45,695 nt of DNA from MED-G116 sp038147495 (GCA_038147495.1 JAYQTT010000010.1:1-45695); one strand, 5' to 3'; shown: positions 15,787 to 24,632, numbered from the stretch's first letter. The notes: generated from the letters alone by a model not told the origin. Made by a program: numbers and translations.

Positions 15787-17745
15787 ATGCCAACACCCCT
15801 GCTCACAGTCGCTGGCTGCGGGATCAATCTTGGTGACCGCTGGCTGCTTCGCGGCGCAGACCTTGCCCTTCACGCTGGCGACAGGCTGGCGCTGGTGGGG
15901 CGGAATGGTGCCGGCAAGTCCAGTTTGATGAAAGTACTTGCCGGCAAGGCTGAGATGGATGAAGGCAGCCTGTGGATGGCCCCCGGCACCAACATCGCCT
16001 ATTTGCCGCAAGCTCCGGAAATTCATCCCGGAATGACGTTGCGTGCCGTCGTCACACAAGGCTATGACGAAGACGCCGCTGGCAGGCCAGCACCCGTGCA
16101 TCAGGCCGAAGCGATTTTGATGCGCATGGGCCTTGATCCTGACCGGATGAGTGACGGCCTTTCCGGTGGTGAGGCCCGCCGCGTTTCGCTGGCGCGGGCG
16201 CTTTACACCGAGCCCGAGATATTGCTTCTCGATGAGCCGACAAACCATATGGATCTGCCCACGATTGAATGGATGGAGACGCTGTTGCGCCAGCACAAGG
16301 GCGCCCTGCTTGTGGTCAGCCATGACCGGGCCTTTCTGCGCAATCTGGGAACAGGCATTGTCTGGCTTCACCAATCAAAGCTGCGGCGGCGTGACAGGCA
16401 TTTTGGCGAGTTTGACGACTGGTCCGAGGGCATTCTGGCCGAAGAGGCGGTGATCCTTCACAAAATGGACCGCCGTATCGCCAGCGAGACGAAATGGTCA
16501 CGCGAAGGGATATCGGCGCGCCGCAAACGCAATCAGGGGCGCCTTCGTGAACTGGCCACACTTCGTCAGGAACGGGCAAAGGCGGGGGGGATCACCCAGC
16601 GCAGCGTCCGCATGGAAACAGGACCCGCAGATGGTGGCGGCCAGCTGGTGCTTGAAGGCATCAATCTTTCTGCCGCCGTACCGGCCTCCGCAACAGCGGT
16701 CACCAAAACATCGGCCAAGGCAAGGTCGGCAGACGGAGCCGGGCCAATGCGCCAGTTGCTGAGCCATTTCAACCTTCTGGTAAGGCGCAGTGACAGGATC
16801 GGCATTGTCGGCCCAAACGGCATCGGCAAATCAACGCTGGTGCGTATCCTGCTTGGTTTGCAGCCGCCGGATGCAGGCCGCGTGCGCGAAGGCTTTGGCC
16901 TGAAACCGGCCTATTTTGACCAGCGCCGCGAAGCGCTTGATCGTTCAGCCTCGCCCTGGACAATTCTGACCGGTGGCGGCAGCGACACAATCGAAGTCGC
17001 GGGCCAGACCAAGCATGTCACCGCCTATTTGCGCGATTTCATGTTTGATGACCACAAGATGACCCAGCGCGTTGGCACATTGTCCGGCGGTGAACAAAAC
17101 CGGCTGCTTCTGGCCAAGCTGTTCGCCCAGACGCATAATTTTCTGGTTCTGGACGAGCCGACCAACGATCTTGATCTGGAAACGCTGGAACTGTTGCAGG
17201 AAGTCATCGCAGATTATGATGGCACCGTGCTGATTGTCAGTCACGATCGCGATTTTCTTGATCGCACGGTAACGGCGGTTCTGGCGTTTGAGGGAGATGC
17301 CAAGATCGTCAGCCATGCCGGTGGCTATTCCGAATATCTGGAACGAAGACGCGCCGCACTGGCAAGACAGGCAGCAAAAGCCAACGACCTTGCAGGCAAT
17401 GGCAAGGCTGGTAAATCTGGCAACGCCAACGCCAAAAAGACAAAACACAATGCCAACGCTGCCGAACATTCCGCATCCGGCAGCAAACCAGCCGACCGAC
17501 AAGATCGGCTGACCTTCAAGGATCAGCATGCGCTGGATACGCTGCCTGACGAGATCGCCCGGCTGGAAGCGGCCATTGAAAAGCTGGAGACGGCGATGGC
17601 CGACCCGGATTTATTTGCCCGCGATCCGGACAAATTCAATCAGGCCGCCGAGGCGCTTGCCGCTGCACGGGAAAAGAAGGACGAAAAGGAAACACGCTGG
17701 CTTGATGTCGCGGCAAAGGCCGAAGCACTGACGGCAAGGGAATGA
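15787..17745 (+). CDS. uup: ABC-F family ATPase Uup
   Basis: A 652-residue soluble protein with two ABC ATPase domains and no membrane segments. Domain one has Walker A GRNGAGKSS (38-46), signature LSGGEARRVSLARAL and Walker B EILLLDEPTNHMDL. Domain two has Walker A GPNGIGKST (342-350), LSGGEQNRLLLAKLFA and LVLDEPTNDLDLETL. The C-terminal 80 residues are a charged coiled coil (LPDEIARLEAAIEKLETAM), the DNA/ribosome-binding tail typical of Uup. A low-complexity Ala/Thr/Lys insertion near residue 300 and a Lys/Asn/Ala-rich linker near 540 are probably disordered. ABC-F proteins act on ribosomes or DNA intermediates, not in transport. It is followed directly by rnpB with its own promoter. Confidence 0.93.
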   Translation: MPTPLLTVAGCGINLGDRWLLRGADLALHAGDRLALVGRNGAGKSSLMKVLAGKAEMDEGSLWMAPGTNIAYLPQAPEIHPGMTLRAVVTQGYDEDAAGRPAPVHQAEAILMRMGLDPDRMSDGLSGGEARRVSLARALYTEPEILLLDEPTNHMDLPTIEWMETLLRQHKGALLVVSHDRAFLRNLGTGIVWLHQSKLRRRDRHFGEFDDWSEGILAEEAVILHKMDRRIASETKWSREGISARRKRNQGRLRELATLRQERAKAGGITQRSVRMETGPADGGGQLVLEGINLSAAVPASATAVTKTSAKARSADGAGPMRQLLSHFNLLVRRSDRIGIVGPNGIGKSTLVRILLGLQPPDAGRVREGFGLKPAYFDQRREALDRSASPWTILTGGGSDTIEVAGQTKHVTAYLRDFMFDDHKMTQRVGTLSGGEQNRLLLAKLFAQTHNFLVLDEPTNDLDLETLELLQEVIADYDGTVLIVSHDRDFLDRTVTAVLAFEGDAKIVSHAGGYSEYLERRRAALARQAAKANDLAGNGKAGKSGNANAKKTKHNANAAEHSASGSKPADRQDRLTFKDQHALDTLPDEIARLEAAIEKLETAMADPDLFARDPDKFNQAAEALAAAREKKDEKETRWLDVAAKAEALTARE

Positions 17746-17754
17746 CCCCTTTTC

Positions 17755-17783
17755 TTGACCCGCATTCCCCACACGCCTAGAGT
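17755..17783 (+). promoter_or_regulatory. rnpB promoter
   Basis: TTGACC at 17755-17760 and TAGAGT at 17778-17783 are spaced by exactly 17 bases and lie 7 bases before the predicted 5' end of the RNase P RNA. The position and spacing make it the likely main promoter of rnpB. Confidence 0.75.
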
Positions 17784-17790
17784 TGGGGTG

Positions 17791-18196
17791 CTGTCAGATG
17801 GCCGGATGGCTGCTGCCGCGATCGGAGTAATCCGGCGGGAGAGGAAAGTCCGGGCTCCACAGGATCAGGATGCCGGGTAACGCCCGGCGGGGGCAACCCC
17901 AGGGAAAGTGCCACAGAAAACAAACCGCCTGCCTCCCTTTTCAAGGGCGTCACAGGTAAGGGTGAAAAGGTGCGGTAAGAGCGCACCGCCAGGCTGGCAA
18001 CAGGCTGGGCAGGGTAAACCCCATCCGGAGCAAGACCATGTAGGGACACGCGCCGCATTTCGGTGTGGCAGGTGCGATCCTGCACCGATGTCCGGGTAGG
18101 TTGCTTGAGGCGGCTGGCAACAGCCCGCCCTAGACGAATAGTCATCGCCCCGCCTTGGCGGGGATACAGAACCCGGCTTACAGGCCATCTGACAGC
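17791..18196 (+). ncRNA. rnpB: RNase P RNA, bacterial class A
   Basis: The catalytic RNA of RNase P, which removes 5' leaders from pre-tRNAs. The ends pair (CTGTCAGATGGCC with GGCCATCTGACAG), forming helix P1. The universally conserved region GGGAGAGGAAAGTCCGGGCT (P4/CR-I) lies near 17837-17857, and CCACAGAAA, GGTAAGGGTGAAAAGG, GGTAAACCCC and the 3' ATACAGAACCCGGCTTACAGGCC region are all present. Its length of about 405 nt is normal for an alphaproteobacterial type A RNA. I see no clear intrinsic terminator right after it. It sits between uup and the dcw cluster. Confidence 0.97.
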
Positions 18197-18439
18197 CAAT
18201 CTTTGCAACTATAGCTTCCCGCCCGGGCAAACCGGCGAAGATACCGGCCTGCTAGAGATATGGCATTCGGCTGGCGGCGGTCCGGCGCGTGCCGTCTGCA
18301 TCAAACAGCGCCTGTGCACGTACCGGTCGCCACCTCCAGCGATCATTCGGTGATTAGCGACGCCAGCCCGCCTCAACTGGTGACCCCGGTGACGCGCCAC
18401 CTCTCAGCGCATCCGCAACCAGACCGCAATTCTTGCCAA

Positions 18440-18951
18440 TCATGGATGCACATGACAATTTTGACCGTGACTGACCAAACTCAATTCTGGCACCCACCCC
18501 AATCGACCATTCAAAAGTTCTTCTTGCGCTACGCTGGTTGCGTTTGCGGCGGCGATGGCGCCCTGAAGGTGGTCATACGCACTGTGCCGCGTTCTTCTTG
18601 ACGCGCACCGCGTGTTGTTGATCTGCCGCATTGAAAATCGGTTTCAATTCCACGTTCTCCAGCAGTGCGCTGGTGCGCGCAGCGGTTTCAACGGCAATCG
18701 CTGATGATCTGTTGTCGCATCTTGACCTCTGTGGCAATTGCCGTGGCAAGCGCATGCCGCGCATTACGCTCCACCGCTACTGCCGCATCATCATCAATGA
18801 CGAGTTGGGTTTTGCGCGCCGCATCCTCAATAACAAGGACGATGCCACCTCCGGACATCTGTGGGGGACGGTTCTGTGTGTCGGCATCAAAACCATGCAT
18901 ACCGGCGGCGGCGTTGTTCAGATCATCAATGGGGTTTGTAGTTTCTGTCAT
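18440..18951 (-). pseudogene. Unknown alphaproteobacterial-style gene, broken by two frameshifts
   Basis: Translation would begin at the ATG at 18951, preceded by AAGGAAAG. The first frame runs to about 18700 (IDDLNNAAAGMHGFDADTQN, VLVIEDAARKTQLVIDDDAA, LATAIATEVKMRQQII). The sense then continues in a second frame (AVETAARTSALLENVELKPI, FNAADQQHAVRVKKNAAQ) and, after about 18600, in a third (YDHLQGAIAAANATSVAQEE, LLNGRLGWVPEL) to a stop at 18440. Both shifts are equivalent to one extra base. Reassembled, it is a mainly helical protein of about 170 residues with no signal peptide or known motif. The continuous sense across the breaks suggests a real gene with sequence errors or very recent inactivation. 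I do not recognise the family. Confidence 0.5.
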
Positions 18952-19141
18952 GCATCTTTCCTTATCGTGTTTGTTTTCTGGGTCATGTTCGGCTTTTGGG
19001 TCATGACCGTTGCTTTTGGGGGCCTCGAGACGGGCGTCCATATTGGCCTTTTTCACCCCGCTCACACCCCTCAGGCAGGGTGTCAGGCGGGCGAAAAGGC
19101 CTGATTGCGAATCAAGGGCGGGGACCATAGAAGCAACATGG

Positions 19142-19156
19142 TTAAAAGTTCGTTAA
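19142..19156. promoter_or_regulatory. CtrA-like binding box
   Basis: TTAA-N7-TTAA on the plus strand. On the minus strand the same site reads TTAA, seven bases, TTAACCATG, which includes the TTAACCAT half-site of the alphaproteobacterial cell-cycle regulator CtrA. It lies about 190 bases from the unknown minus-strand gene and 360 bases from mraZ. The region is AT-rich, so a chance match is possible. Confidence 0.4.
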
Positions 19157-19283
19157 ATTTTCCAAAAAATAAGAACAAAAAATGAACATCATATCTTTTC
19201 AATTGCTTATGGATATTTGTTGAAAAACTGAATTAACTTATTGAAAGCATTAGCTTTTCCCATGAAAAAACATACATAACCCA

Positions 19284-19370
19284 TTGACGTCCACATATTC
19301 CCATGATATCCCATAATATCCCAGATGGGACTTTGTTGCCTTGACTTTGAGGCAGGTCGCTTTCGCAAAT
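19284..19370 (+). promoter_or_regulatory. Candidate dcw promoters around the operator
   Basis: Two weak sigma-70-like pairs are visible: TTGACG (19284-19289) with TATCCC 17 bases on (19307-19312, inside the MraZ repeats), and TTGACT (19341-19346) with GCAAAT 18 bases on (19365-19370). The first would be occluded by MraZ bound to its repeats. Neither -10 element is good, so the start site is uncertain. Confidence 0.3.
19299..19330 (+). promoter_or_regulatory. MraZ operator: three TCCCA repeats with 10-bp period
   Basis: TCCCA occurs at 19299-19303, 19309-19313 and 19319-19323 with exactly five bases between copies, followed by an inverted TGGGA at 19326-19330. Read on the minus strand this is TGGGA-N5-TGGGA-N5-TGGGA, which matches the known MraZ box array (TGGGN repeats at 10-bp spacing) by which MraZ represses its own operon. 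It lies about 195 bases upstream of the mraZ start. Confidence 0.8.
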
Positions 19371-19516
19371 TCGGCGGCGCACCCCATCAAGACAAGGCAG
19401 AGCCTCACTTTCTGGGACCGAACAGGAATTGGTGGAACGGGACACCCCCGACATGACGGGCCAACCACCAAGGCAAAAGAGGTCGATTTACGGCCACAAG
19501 GAATGGGGACAGGCGC

Positions 19517-20005
19517 GTGGATTTATTTTTATCCACATTTGAAAATCGCATCGACAAGAAGGGGCGGGTATCTGTACCTGCGCCTTTCCGTGCGGTGCTT
19601 GAGCGTCGCCGCGACCCTCTCTATCTTTTCAAGTCTCTTACCGAGCCATGTCTTGAGGGATGTGGGCCGGAGCGCATTGGCCAGATCGTTGATGCCATTG
19701 ACGCCATGGACAGCCTGTCCGAAGAGGTGGCCACCCTGCAGACAATGCTGTCCAGCGCCCAAGAGATGAAACTTGATGGCGAAGGGCGAATTATGCTGTC
19801 AGCTGATTTCATTGCCTTTGCCGAGCTTGACGATGCCGCACTCTATGCAGGCATTGGCAGATCTTTCCAAATCTGGATGCCGTCACGATATCGCAATCGC
19901 GAAGCTGATGCCCGAAGCCGCGCCAAAACAAGCGGATTGCCTAGCCTGCGCCTTGGCGGGCGGCGACCCGCCAGTGAGAGCGACCCGGGTACGGGAGGGC
20001 GATAA
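19517..20005 (+). CDS. mraZ: Transcriptional regulator MraZ
   Basis: First gene of the dcw operon, 162 residues, starting at GTG. The two tandem SpoVT-AbrB-like domains are visible: residues 1-70 with LFLSTFENRIDKKGRVSVPA (the D-x-K-G-R motif), and residues 80-125 with QEMKLDGEGRIMLSADFIAF (D-x-x-G-R). MraZ forms a ring-shaped oligomer and binds the TGGGN repeats seen upstream, so autoregulation is expected. The C-terminal 35 residues are rich in Arg/Gly/Ser and poorly conserved. The start is set by the conserved N-terminus; AAGGA and GGGGAC lie upstream. The stop overlaps the rsmH start as TAATG. Confidence 0.95.
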   Translation: MDLFLSTFENRIDKKGRVSVPAPFRAVLERRRDPLYLFKSLTEPCLEGCGPERIGQIVDAIDAMDSLSEEVATLQTMLSSAQEMKLDGEGRIMLSADFIAFAELDDAALYAGIGRSFQIWMPSRYRNREADARSRAKTSGLPSLRLGGRRPASESDPGTGGR

Positions 20006-20988
20006 TGCCGGCACAACAGCTTCACCATCAGGCGCTTCACCAGTCGGTCTTGTTGCGCGAGGTGGTGGCGGCGTTGTCTCCGGCAGATGGCGCCACCTAT
20101 CTTGATGCGACCTTTGGCAATGGCGGTTATAGCCGCGCCCTGCTGGAGGCTGCGGCCTGCACCGTTATCGCCATTGATCGCGATCCTGACGCCATCCGCC
20201 GCGGCGCCGACATGGTGGCCGAATTTGATGGCCGCTTTACTTTGCATGAAGGATGTTTTTCCGACATGAGCGGATTGCTCGGCCCGGAGACGCGCCTCGA
20301 TGGGGCCGCCTTTGATCTTGGCGTTTGCTCCACCCAGCTTGACCAGCCCGAGCGCGGCTTCTCTTTCCGCTTTGATGGGCCGCTCGACATGCGCATGTCA
20401 AAGAGCGGTGACAGCGCCGCTGATGTGGTGATGCATCTTGACGAGCGTAGCCTTGCCCAGATCCTTTGGGATTACGGCGAGGAAAAGGCCTCGCGGCGCA
20501 TCGCCAAAGCCATCGTCAAAGCGCGGGAGAGCGATCCGATCACGACAACCGGTCAATTGGCCGCGATTATCCACGCGGTAATGCCGGCAAAGCGCCCCGG
20601 ACAGATCGATCCGGCAACGCGCAGCTTTCAGGCACTTCGCATCTATATCAACCGCGAGCTTGACGAGCTGGAAGATGGCTTGGCAGCGGCTGAAGCGATG
20701 CTCAAGCCCGGTGGTGTGCTGGCGGTTGTGTCTTTTCATTCGCTCGAGGACCGCATCGTCAAACGCTTTCTCTCACAGCGCAGTCAGATGGCATCGCGGC
20801 CTTCGCGGCATCTGCCGGACATCGATGGCCCTGCGCCATCCTTTGAACTGCTGAGCCGCAAGGCCATCCTGCCAGGAACCGAAGAACAGTCCGAGAACGC
20901 ACGCGCGCGTTCGGCAAAGCTACGCATCGCGCGGCGCACCGATGCCCCGATATTCACGGCGCCAGACGCCACAAGGAGAGGCAAATGA
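20005..20988 (+). CDS. rsmH: 16S rRNA (cytosine-1402-N4)-methyltransferase
   Basis: A 327-residue enzyme, formerly MraW, that methylates N4 of C1402 in the 16S rRNA P site. The N-terminal motif HQSVLLREV (12-20), the SAM site DATFGNGGYSRALL (34-47) and the later blocks FDLGVCSTQLDQPERGFSF and VVSFHSLEDRIVKRF are all present, as is the C-terminal basic segment SAKLRIARR. Length is normal. It overlaps mraZ by one base and ftsL by four. Confidence 0.97.
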   Translation: MPAQQLHHQALHQSVLLREVVAALSPADGATYLDATFGNGGYSRALLEAAACTVIAIDRDPDAIRRGADMVAEFDGRFTLHEGCFSDMSGLLGPETRLDGAAFDLGVCSTQLDQPERGFSFRFDGPLDMRMSKSGDSAADVVMHLDERSLAQILWDYGEEKASRRIAKAIVKARESDPITTTGQLAAIIHAVMPAKRPGQIDPATRSFQALRIYINRELDELEDGLAAAEAMLKPGGVLAVVSFHSLEDRIVKRFLSQRSQMASRPSRHLPDIDGPAPSFELLSRKAILPGTEEQSENARARSAKLRIARRTDAPIFTAPDATRRGK

Positions 20989-21380
20989 TGCGGGTTATTC
21001 TGTCATGCGCGCTGGTACTGGCGATCCTTGGGACAATTCTCTATCAGGTCAAGACAACCATCGACAGCCGCGAAAAGCGTCTTGATTTCCTGCAATCCGA
21101 AATCGACAGCACGCGGCGGGAAATCGCTGTTCTTGAGGCTGAGTGGGCCTATCTGTCACGCCCGGAGCGGGTGATGGACCTGTCTGACCGCCTGCTTGGA
21201 ATGAAGCCAATCAATAAGGACAGAGTGCTGCCGATTGATGCCATTCCGATGCGCGTCACGCCAAAATTCAAGGAAACCATCGTTGCCCCCGGGCAAATCA
21301 AGCCGATAACCAAGGATCATGCAGCACCCGCTCTGAACCTCTTTACCAAAGCGAACGCTCAACGTGAGGGGAGGCAGTAA
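20985..21380 (+). CDS. ftsL: Cell division protein FtsL
   Basis: A 131-residue bitopic protein with a single transmembrane segment at about residues 4-24 (ILSCALVLAILGTILYQV). A short periplasmic coiled coil follows (DSREKRLDFLQSEIDSTRRE), then AEWAYLSRPERVMDLSDRLL, the conserved alphaproteobacterial FtsL block. It bridges FtsB/FtsQ and the FtsW-FtsI synthase in the divisome. The small size, position between rsmH and ftsI, and coiled coil make the call firm despite low sequence conservation. The stop overlaps the ftsI start (TAATG). Confidence 0.92.
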   Translation: MMRVILSCALVLAILGTILYQVKTTIDSREKRLDFLQSEIDSTRREIAVLEAEWAYLSRPERVMDLSDRLLGMKPINKDRVLPIDAIPMRVTPKFKETIVAPGQIKPITKDHAAPALNLFTKANAQREGRQ

Positions 21381-23104
21381 TGACAATTTCCGCACCATCA
21401 TCAATTCTGCAAAAATTGCGCCGCCTCGTATTGCCGTCACGCCCTGATCCGGCAAAGTCACGGCGCATTGCCGAAGGGCGCCTTGTCGTCAGCTGCGGCG
21501 TTGCGCTGGCAGTGTTCATGACAATCGGCACACGCGTTGTGCTGCTTTCAACCACCACCGAAGCATCAAGCGCACCAGCCATTCCCATGGCCAGCAATGT
21601 TGAACGCGGGCAAATCCTTGACCGCAAAGGCAGGCTTTTGGCGAGTAATTTGCCAATGACGGTGCTGCATGCCGACCCCACAGAGATTATGAACGTTGCT
21701 GACGCGGCGGAAAAGCTGGCGCCATTGATCGAGAATCATGATGTCGCCAGCCTGACCAAATTACTGTCAAAGAAAACCCGCTATGTAGAGCTTGACCGCA
21801 AGCTAACACCTGGCCGTCATGCCCAGATTCTGCAACTTGGCATCCCCGGCGTTTATTTCCGTGACGGCAATTTGCGTGTCTATCCGCGCGGCAATGCGGC
21901 AGCGCATATTCTTGGTCAGGTAGACACACAGAATATTGGCATCGCCGGCATGGAGAAATCCATGGATGCCCGCCTGATGGCCGGTGAAGATGTCACCCTG
22001 TCAATTGATATTGGCCTTCAGGCCATCATATCCCGCGAAATCGCCCGCCAGATCGACACATTCGAGGCGATTGGCGGTGCAGGCGTCCTGCTCGACATCA
22101 AGAGCGGCGAGGTTCTGGCGATGGTCTCGCTACCCGATTTCAACCCGAACCATCTTGGCAAGATCAGCGATGACGCCAAATTCAACCGTGCCACCAAGGG
22201 CATGTATGAGATGGGGTCTACCTTCAAGGTGCTGAATACCGCGATCGCGCTGGAGACAGGCACCGTCAGCCTTGGACAGCGATATGATGTGGCAAAGCCT
22301 CTGCGGATTTCGCGCTTTGCTATCAGCGATTATCACATGTATAGCCGCCCGCTGAACATTTCAGAAATTCTTGTCTATTCCTCGAATATCGGCTCTGCAA
22401 AAATGGCCGACCAGTTCGGCGCAGAAACCCAGCGTGCCTATATGGACCGGCTCGGCCTTCTTGAGCGGCTTCCGCTGGAGCTTCCAGAGATTGGCAACCC
22501 GTTGACCCCGGCGCGTTGGAAGCGTGTCGAGACAATGACAGTGTCCTATGGACATGGCATTTCGATCTCACCGGCTCATTTGGCAAGCGCCGTGGCCGCG
22601 GCAAGCGGTGACGGCACCTTGACACCGCCCACCCTGCTCAAGCGCATGCCGGGTGACAAGCCCATGAAAACGCGCATTTTTTCTGAAGATACCACGCGCG
22701 CTGTGCGTTCAATGATGCGCCTCGTGGTATCGCATCCGGACGGCACCGGAAATTTTGCCGAAGCCCCCGGCTATATGGTTGGCGGCAAGACCGGCACCGC
22801 CGAAAAGATCGACAATGGCCGTTACAACCGCCGGGCCAATCTCGCAACATTTGTTGCGACATTCCCGACGCATGATCCGCGCTATGTGCTGACAATCATG
22901 GTTGATGAACCAAAAGGGCAGAAGCACTCGGCGGGCTACGCCACCGGCGGCTGGGTTGCGGCACCGGCGGTGCGCCGCATTGTTGAGCAAGCTGCACCGC
23001 TTCTCGGAATTCATCCTGTTGACGAAAAATCGCCGGAAATTCGCCAGAAACTTCTCTTTGACTTGCAGATTGGAGAGGAGGCCAACGCCCTTGCATCTTA
23101 CTGA
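21380..23104 (+). CDS. ftsI: Septal peptidoglycan transpeptidase FtsI (PBP3)
   Basis: A 574-residue class B penicillin-binding protein that cross-links septal peptidoglycan with FtsW. It has one N-terminal transmembrane segment (about 33-56, LVVSCGVALAVFMTIGTRVV), a pedestal domain with ERGQILDRKGRLLASNLPM (75-93), and the transpeptidase domain. The catalytic motifs are S-x-x-K at 280-283 (MGSTFKVL), S-x-N at 334-336 and KTGT at 470-473. The length is usual for alphaproteobacteria. The last 14 bases overlap the murE start. Confidence 0.97.
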   Translation: MTISAPSSILQKLRRLVLPSRPDPAKSRRIAEGRLVVSCGVALAVFMTIGTRVVLLSTTTEASSAPAIPMASNVERGQILDRKGRLLASNLPMTVLHADPTEIMNVADAAEKLAPLIENHDVASLTKLLSKKTRYVELDRKLTPGRHAQILQLGIPGVYFRDGNLRVYPRGNAAAHILGQVDTQNIGIAGMEKSMDARLMAGEDVTLSIDIGLQAIISREIARQIDTFEAIGGAGVLLDIKSGEVLAMVSLPDFNPNHLGKISDDAKFNRATKGMYEMGSTFKVLNTAIALETGTVSLGQRYDVAKPLRISRFAISDYHMYSRPLNISEILVYSSNIGSAKMADQFGAETQRAYMDRLGLLERLPLELPEIGNPLTPARWKRVETMTVSYGHGISISPAHLASAVAAASGDGTLTPPTLLKRMPGDKPMKTRIFSEDTTRAVRSMMRLVVSHPDGTGNFAEAPGYMVGGKTGTAEKIDNGRYNRRANLATFVATFPTHDPRYVLTIMVDEPKGQKHSAGYATGGWVAAPAVRRIVEQAAPLLGIHPVDEKSPEIRQKLLFDLQIGEEANALASY

Positions 23105-24632
23105 TCTGCTAAATTCAGATATTATCGGCACCACTTTGCCGAGCGAAGCGGGATCCATCACGATTACCGGCCTCACCGATGACTCGCGCAAAGTACGCAG
23201 CGGCTTTCTGTTTTTTGCTATAGCGGGCAGCAAAAATGATGGTCGTGCCTACTGCCAGCAGGCGATAGAAGCGGGCGCGGCAGTGATTGTCACCGATGAC
23301 CGCAAGCTGGACAAAGACCTTGAGCAGATCCGTGACGCTGGCACACCAGTGATCACACTTGCCAACCCACGCCGCGCGCTGGCGCTGGTGGCGGCCCGCC
23401 TTTGGCCACGCCAACCATCAATGATCGCCGCTGTGACTGGCACCAACGGCAAAACATCAACGACTGAATTTTTGCGGCAAATCTGGAAGCGCGTGACGTG
23501 GGACGCGGCCTCGCTTGGCACCCTTGGTGTTCAGGGCACGGACACCCGCAAGCTTAGGGGCAAGATGATTGATTTGCCCTCGCTTACAACGCCTGATGCG
23601 ATCTCTCTGCATTCCAACATTCACAAGCTGGCCGAAGTTGGCATCACGCATCTTGCGCTTGAGGCAAGCAGCCATGGCCTTGAGCAACATCGGATGGATG
23701 GATTGAATGTCCATGTCGCCGCCTTCACCAACCTGACGCGGGACCATCTTGATCACCATCACGATATGGACCGCTATTTTGCGGCAAAAACGCGTCTGTT
23801 CACCGAACTTTTGATGCATGGCGGCACCGCTGTGGTCAATATTGACGATGAATATGGACGCAAGCTGGCCGATATCATCCGAAACCAGACAGAAAATCCA
23901 AAGGTTTTGATCACGCTTGGCTTTGCCGAGGACGCCGATTTTCGCATCACCGCGCTTGAGCCGAAGGCCGGTATGCTGGAAATGACAGTGCGTCACAAGG
24001 GCGAAGACTCATACATTCCGCTGGCGCTCTCCGGCACCTTTCAGGCCTTCAATGCATTGACCGCCGCCGTCATGGGATATGCGAGTGGCCTGCCGCTTCA
24101 GGATTCCCTGCGCGCCCTTCCCTTTCTGACAGCCGCTACCGGACGCATGCAGACCGTATCGGGTCATCCGAGCGGCGCCCTTGTCGTGGTTGACTACGCC
24201 CACACGCCGGACGCTCTCGCTGCCGCGTTGACAGCCTTGCGGCCTGAGGCATCAGGACGCCTTGTTGTGTTGTTTGGATGTGGCGGTGATCGTGACGTTG
24301 GCAAGCGGCCAATGATGGGCAAAATTGCCGCGGACAGTGCCGATCACATCATCGTCACCGATGACAATCCACGTTCCGAAGATCCAGCGACAATCCGTAA
24401 ACAGATCATTGAGGCCTGTCCGAATGCGGTGGAAATCGCCGGTCGGGACAAAGCCATCGCCGATGCCATTGGCGAGCTGGAGGCCGGTGATGTTCTGCTC
24501 ATTGCTGGCAAGGGGCATGAAACGGTTCAGTTGATTGGCAAGGAGACCCTTCCTTTCAGCGATGCGAATGTTGCCCGCAACGCAATCAAATTGCTGATCA
24601 GAAACAACCAGAGCGGAGGTGGCAATGCCTGA
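23091..24632 (+). CDS. murE: UDP-MurNAc-tripeptide synthetase MurE (TTG start)
   Basis: About 513 residues; it adds the third amino acid to UDP-MurNAc-L-Ala-D-Glu in the cytoplasm. The ATP site GTNGKTST lies at 117-124. DNPR at 425-428 is the signature of meso-diaminopimelate specificity. The reading frame extends upstream into ftsI, but homology begins at the TTG at 23091 (MHLTDLL), and GGAGAGGAGG at 23072-23081 gives it a strong, well-spaced ribosome-binding site. I therefore use TTG as the start. It overlaps ftsI by 14 bases and murF by 8, consistent with tight coupling. Confidence 0.95.
   Translation: MHLTDLLNSDIIGTTLPSEAGSITITGLTDDSRKVRSGFLFFAIAGSKNDGRAYCQQAIEAGAAVIVTDDRKLDKDLEQIRDAGTPVITLANPRRALALVAARLWPRQPSMIAAVTGTNGKTSTTEFLRQIWKRVTWDAASLGTLGVQGTDTRKLRGKMIDLPSLTTPDAISLHSNIHKLAEVGITHLALEASSHGLEQHRMDGLNVHVAAFTNLTRDHLDHHHDMDRYFAAKTRLFTELLMHGGTAVVNIDDEYGRKLADIIRNQTENPKVLITLGFAEDADFRITALEPKAGMLEMTVRHKGEDSYIPLALSGTFQAFNALTAAVMGYASGLPLQDSLRALPFLTAATGRMQTVSGHPSGALVVVDYAHTPDALAAALTALRPEASGRLVVLFGCGGDRDVGKRPMMGKIAADSADHIIVTDDNPRSEDPATIRKQIIEACPNAVEIAGRDKAIADAIGELEAGDVLLIAGKGHETVQLIGKETLPFSDANVARNAIKLLIRNNQSGGGNA

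Larger units (their letters stand above)
18952..19516. other. Divergent intergenic region upstream of mraZ
   Basis: A 565-base gene-free region between the divergent unknown gene and the dcw operon. Its middle part (about 19130-19280) is strongly AT-rich. It holds a CtrA-like box, a three-repeat MraZ operator and weak promoter-like hexamers, all listed separately. The length and content indicate a regulated operon promoter. Confidence 0.7.

Noticed and set aside
17777..18230. Long minus-strand ORFs across the RNase P RNA region
   Set aside because: They are antisense to an unmistakable rnpB gene and arise from its GC-rich stop-poor sequence.
18260..18601. 113-codon plus-strand ORF after rnpB
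   Set aside because: It is antisense to the protein-like minus-strand frames at 18440-18951, has no ribosome-binding site and its composition is not protein-like.
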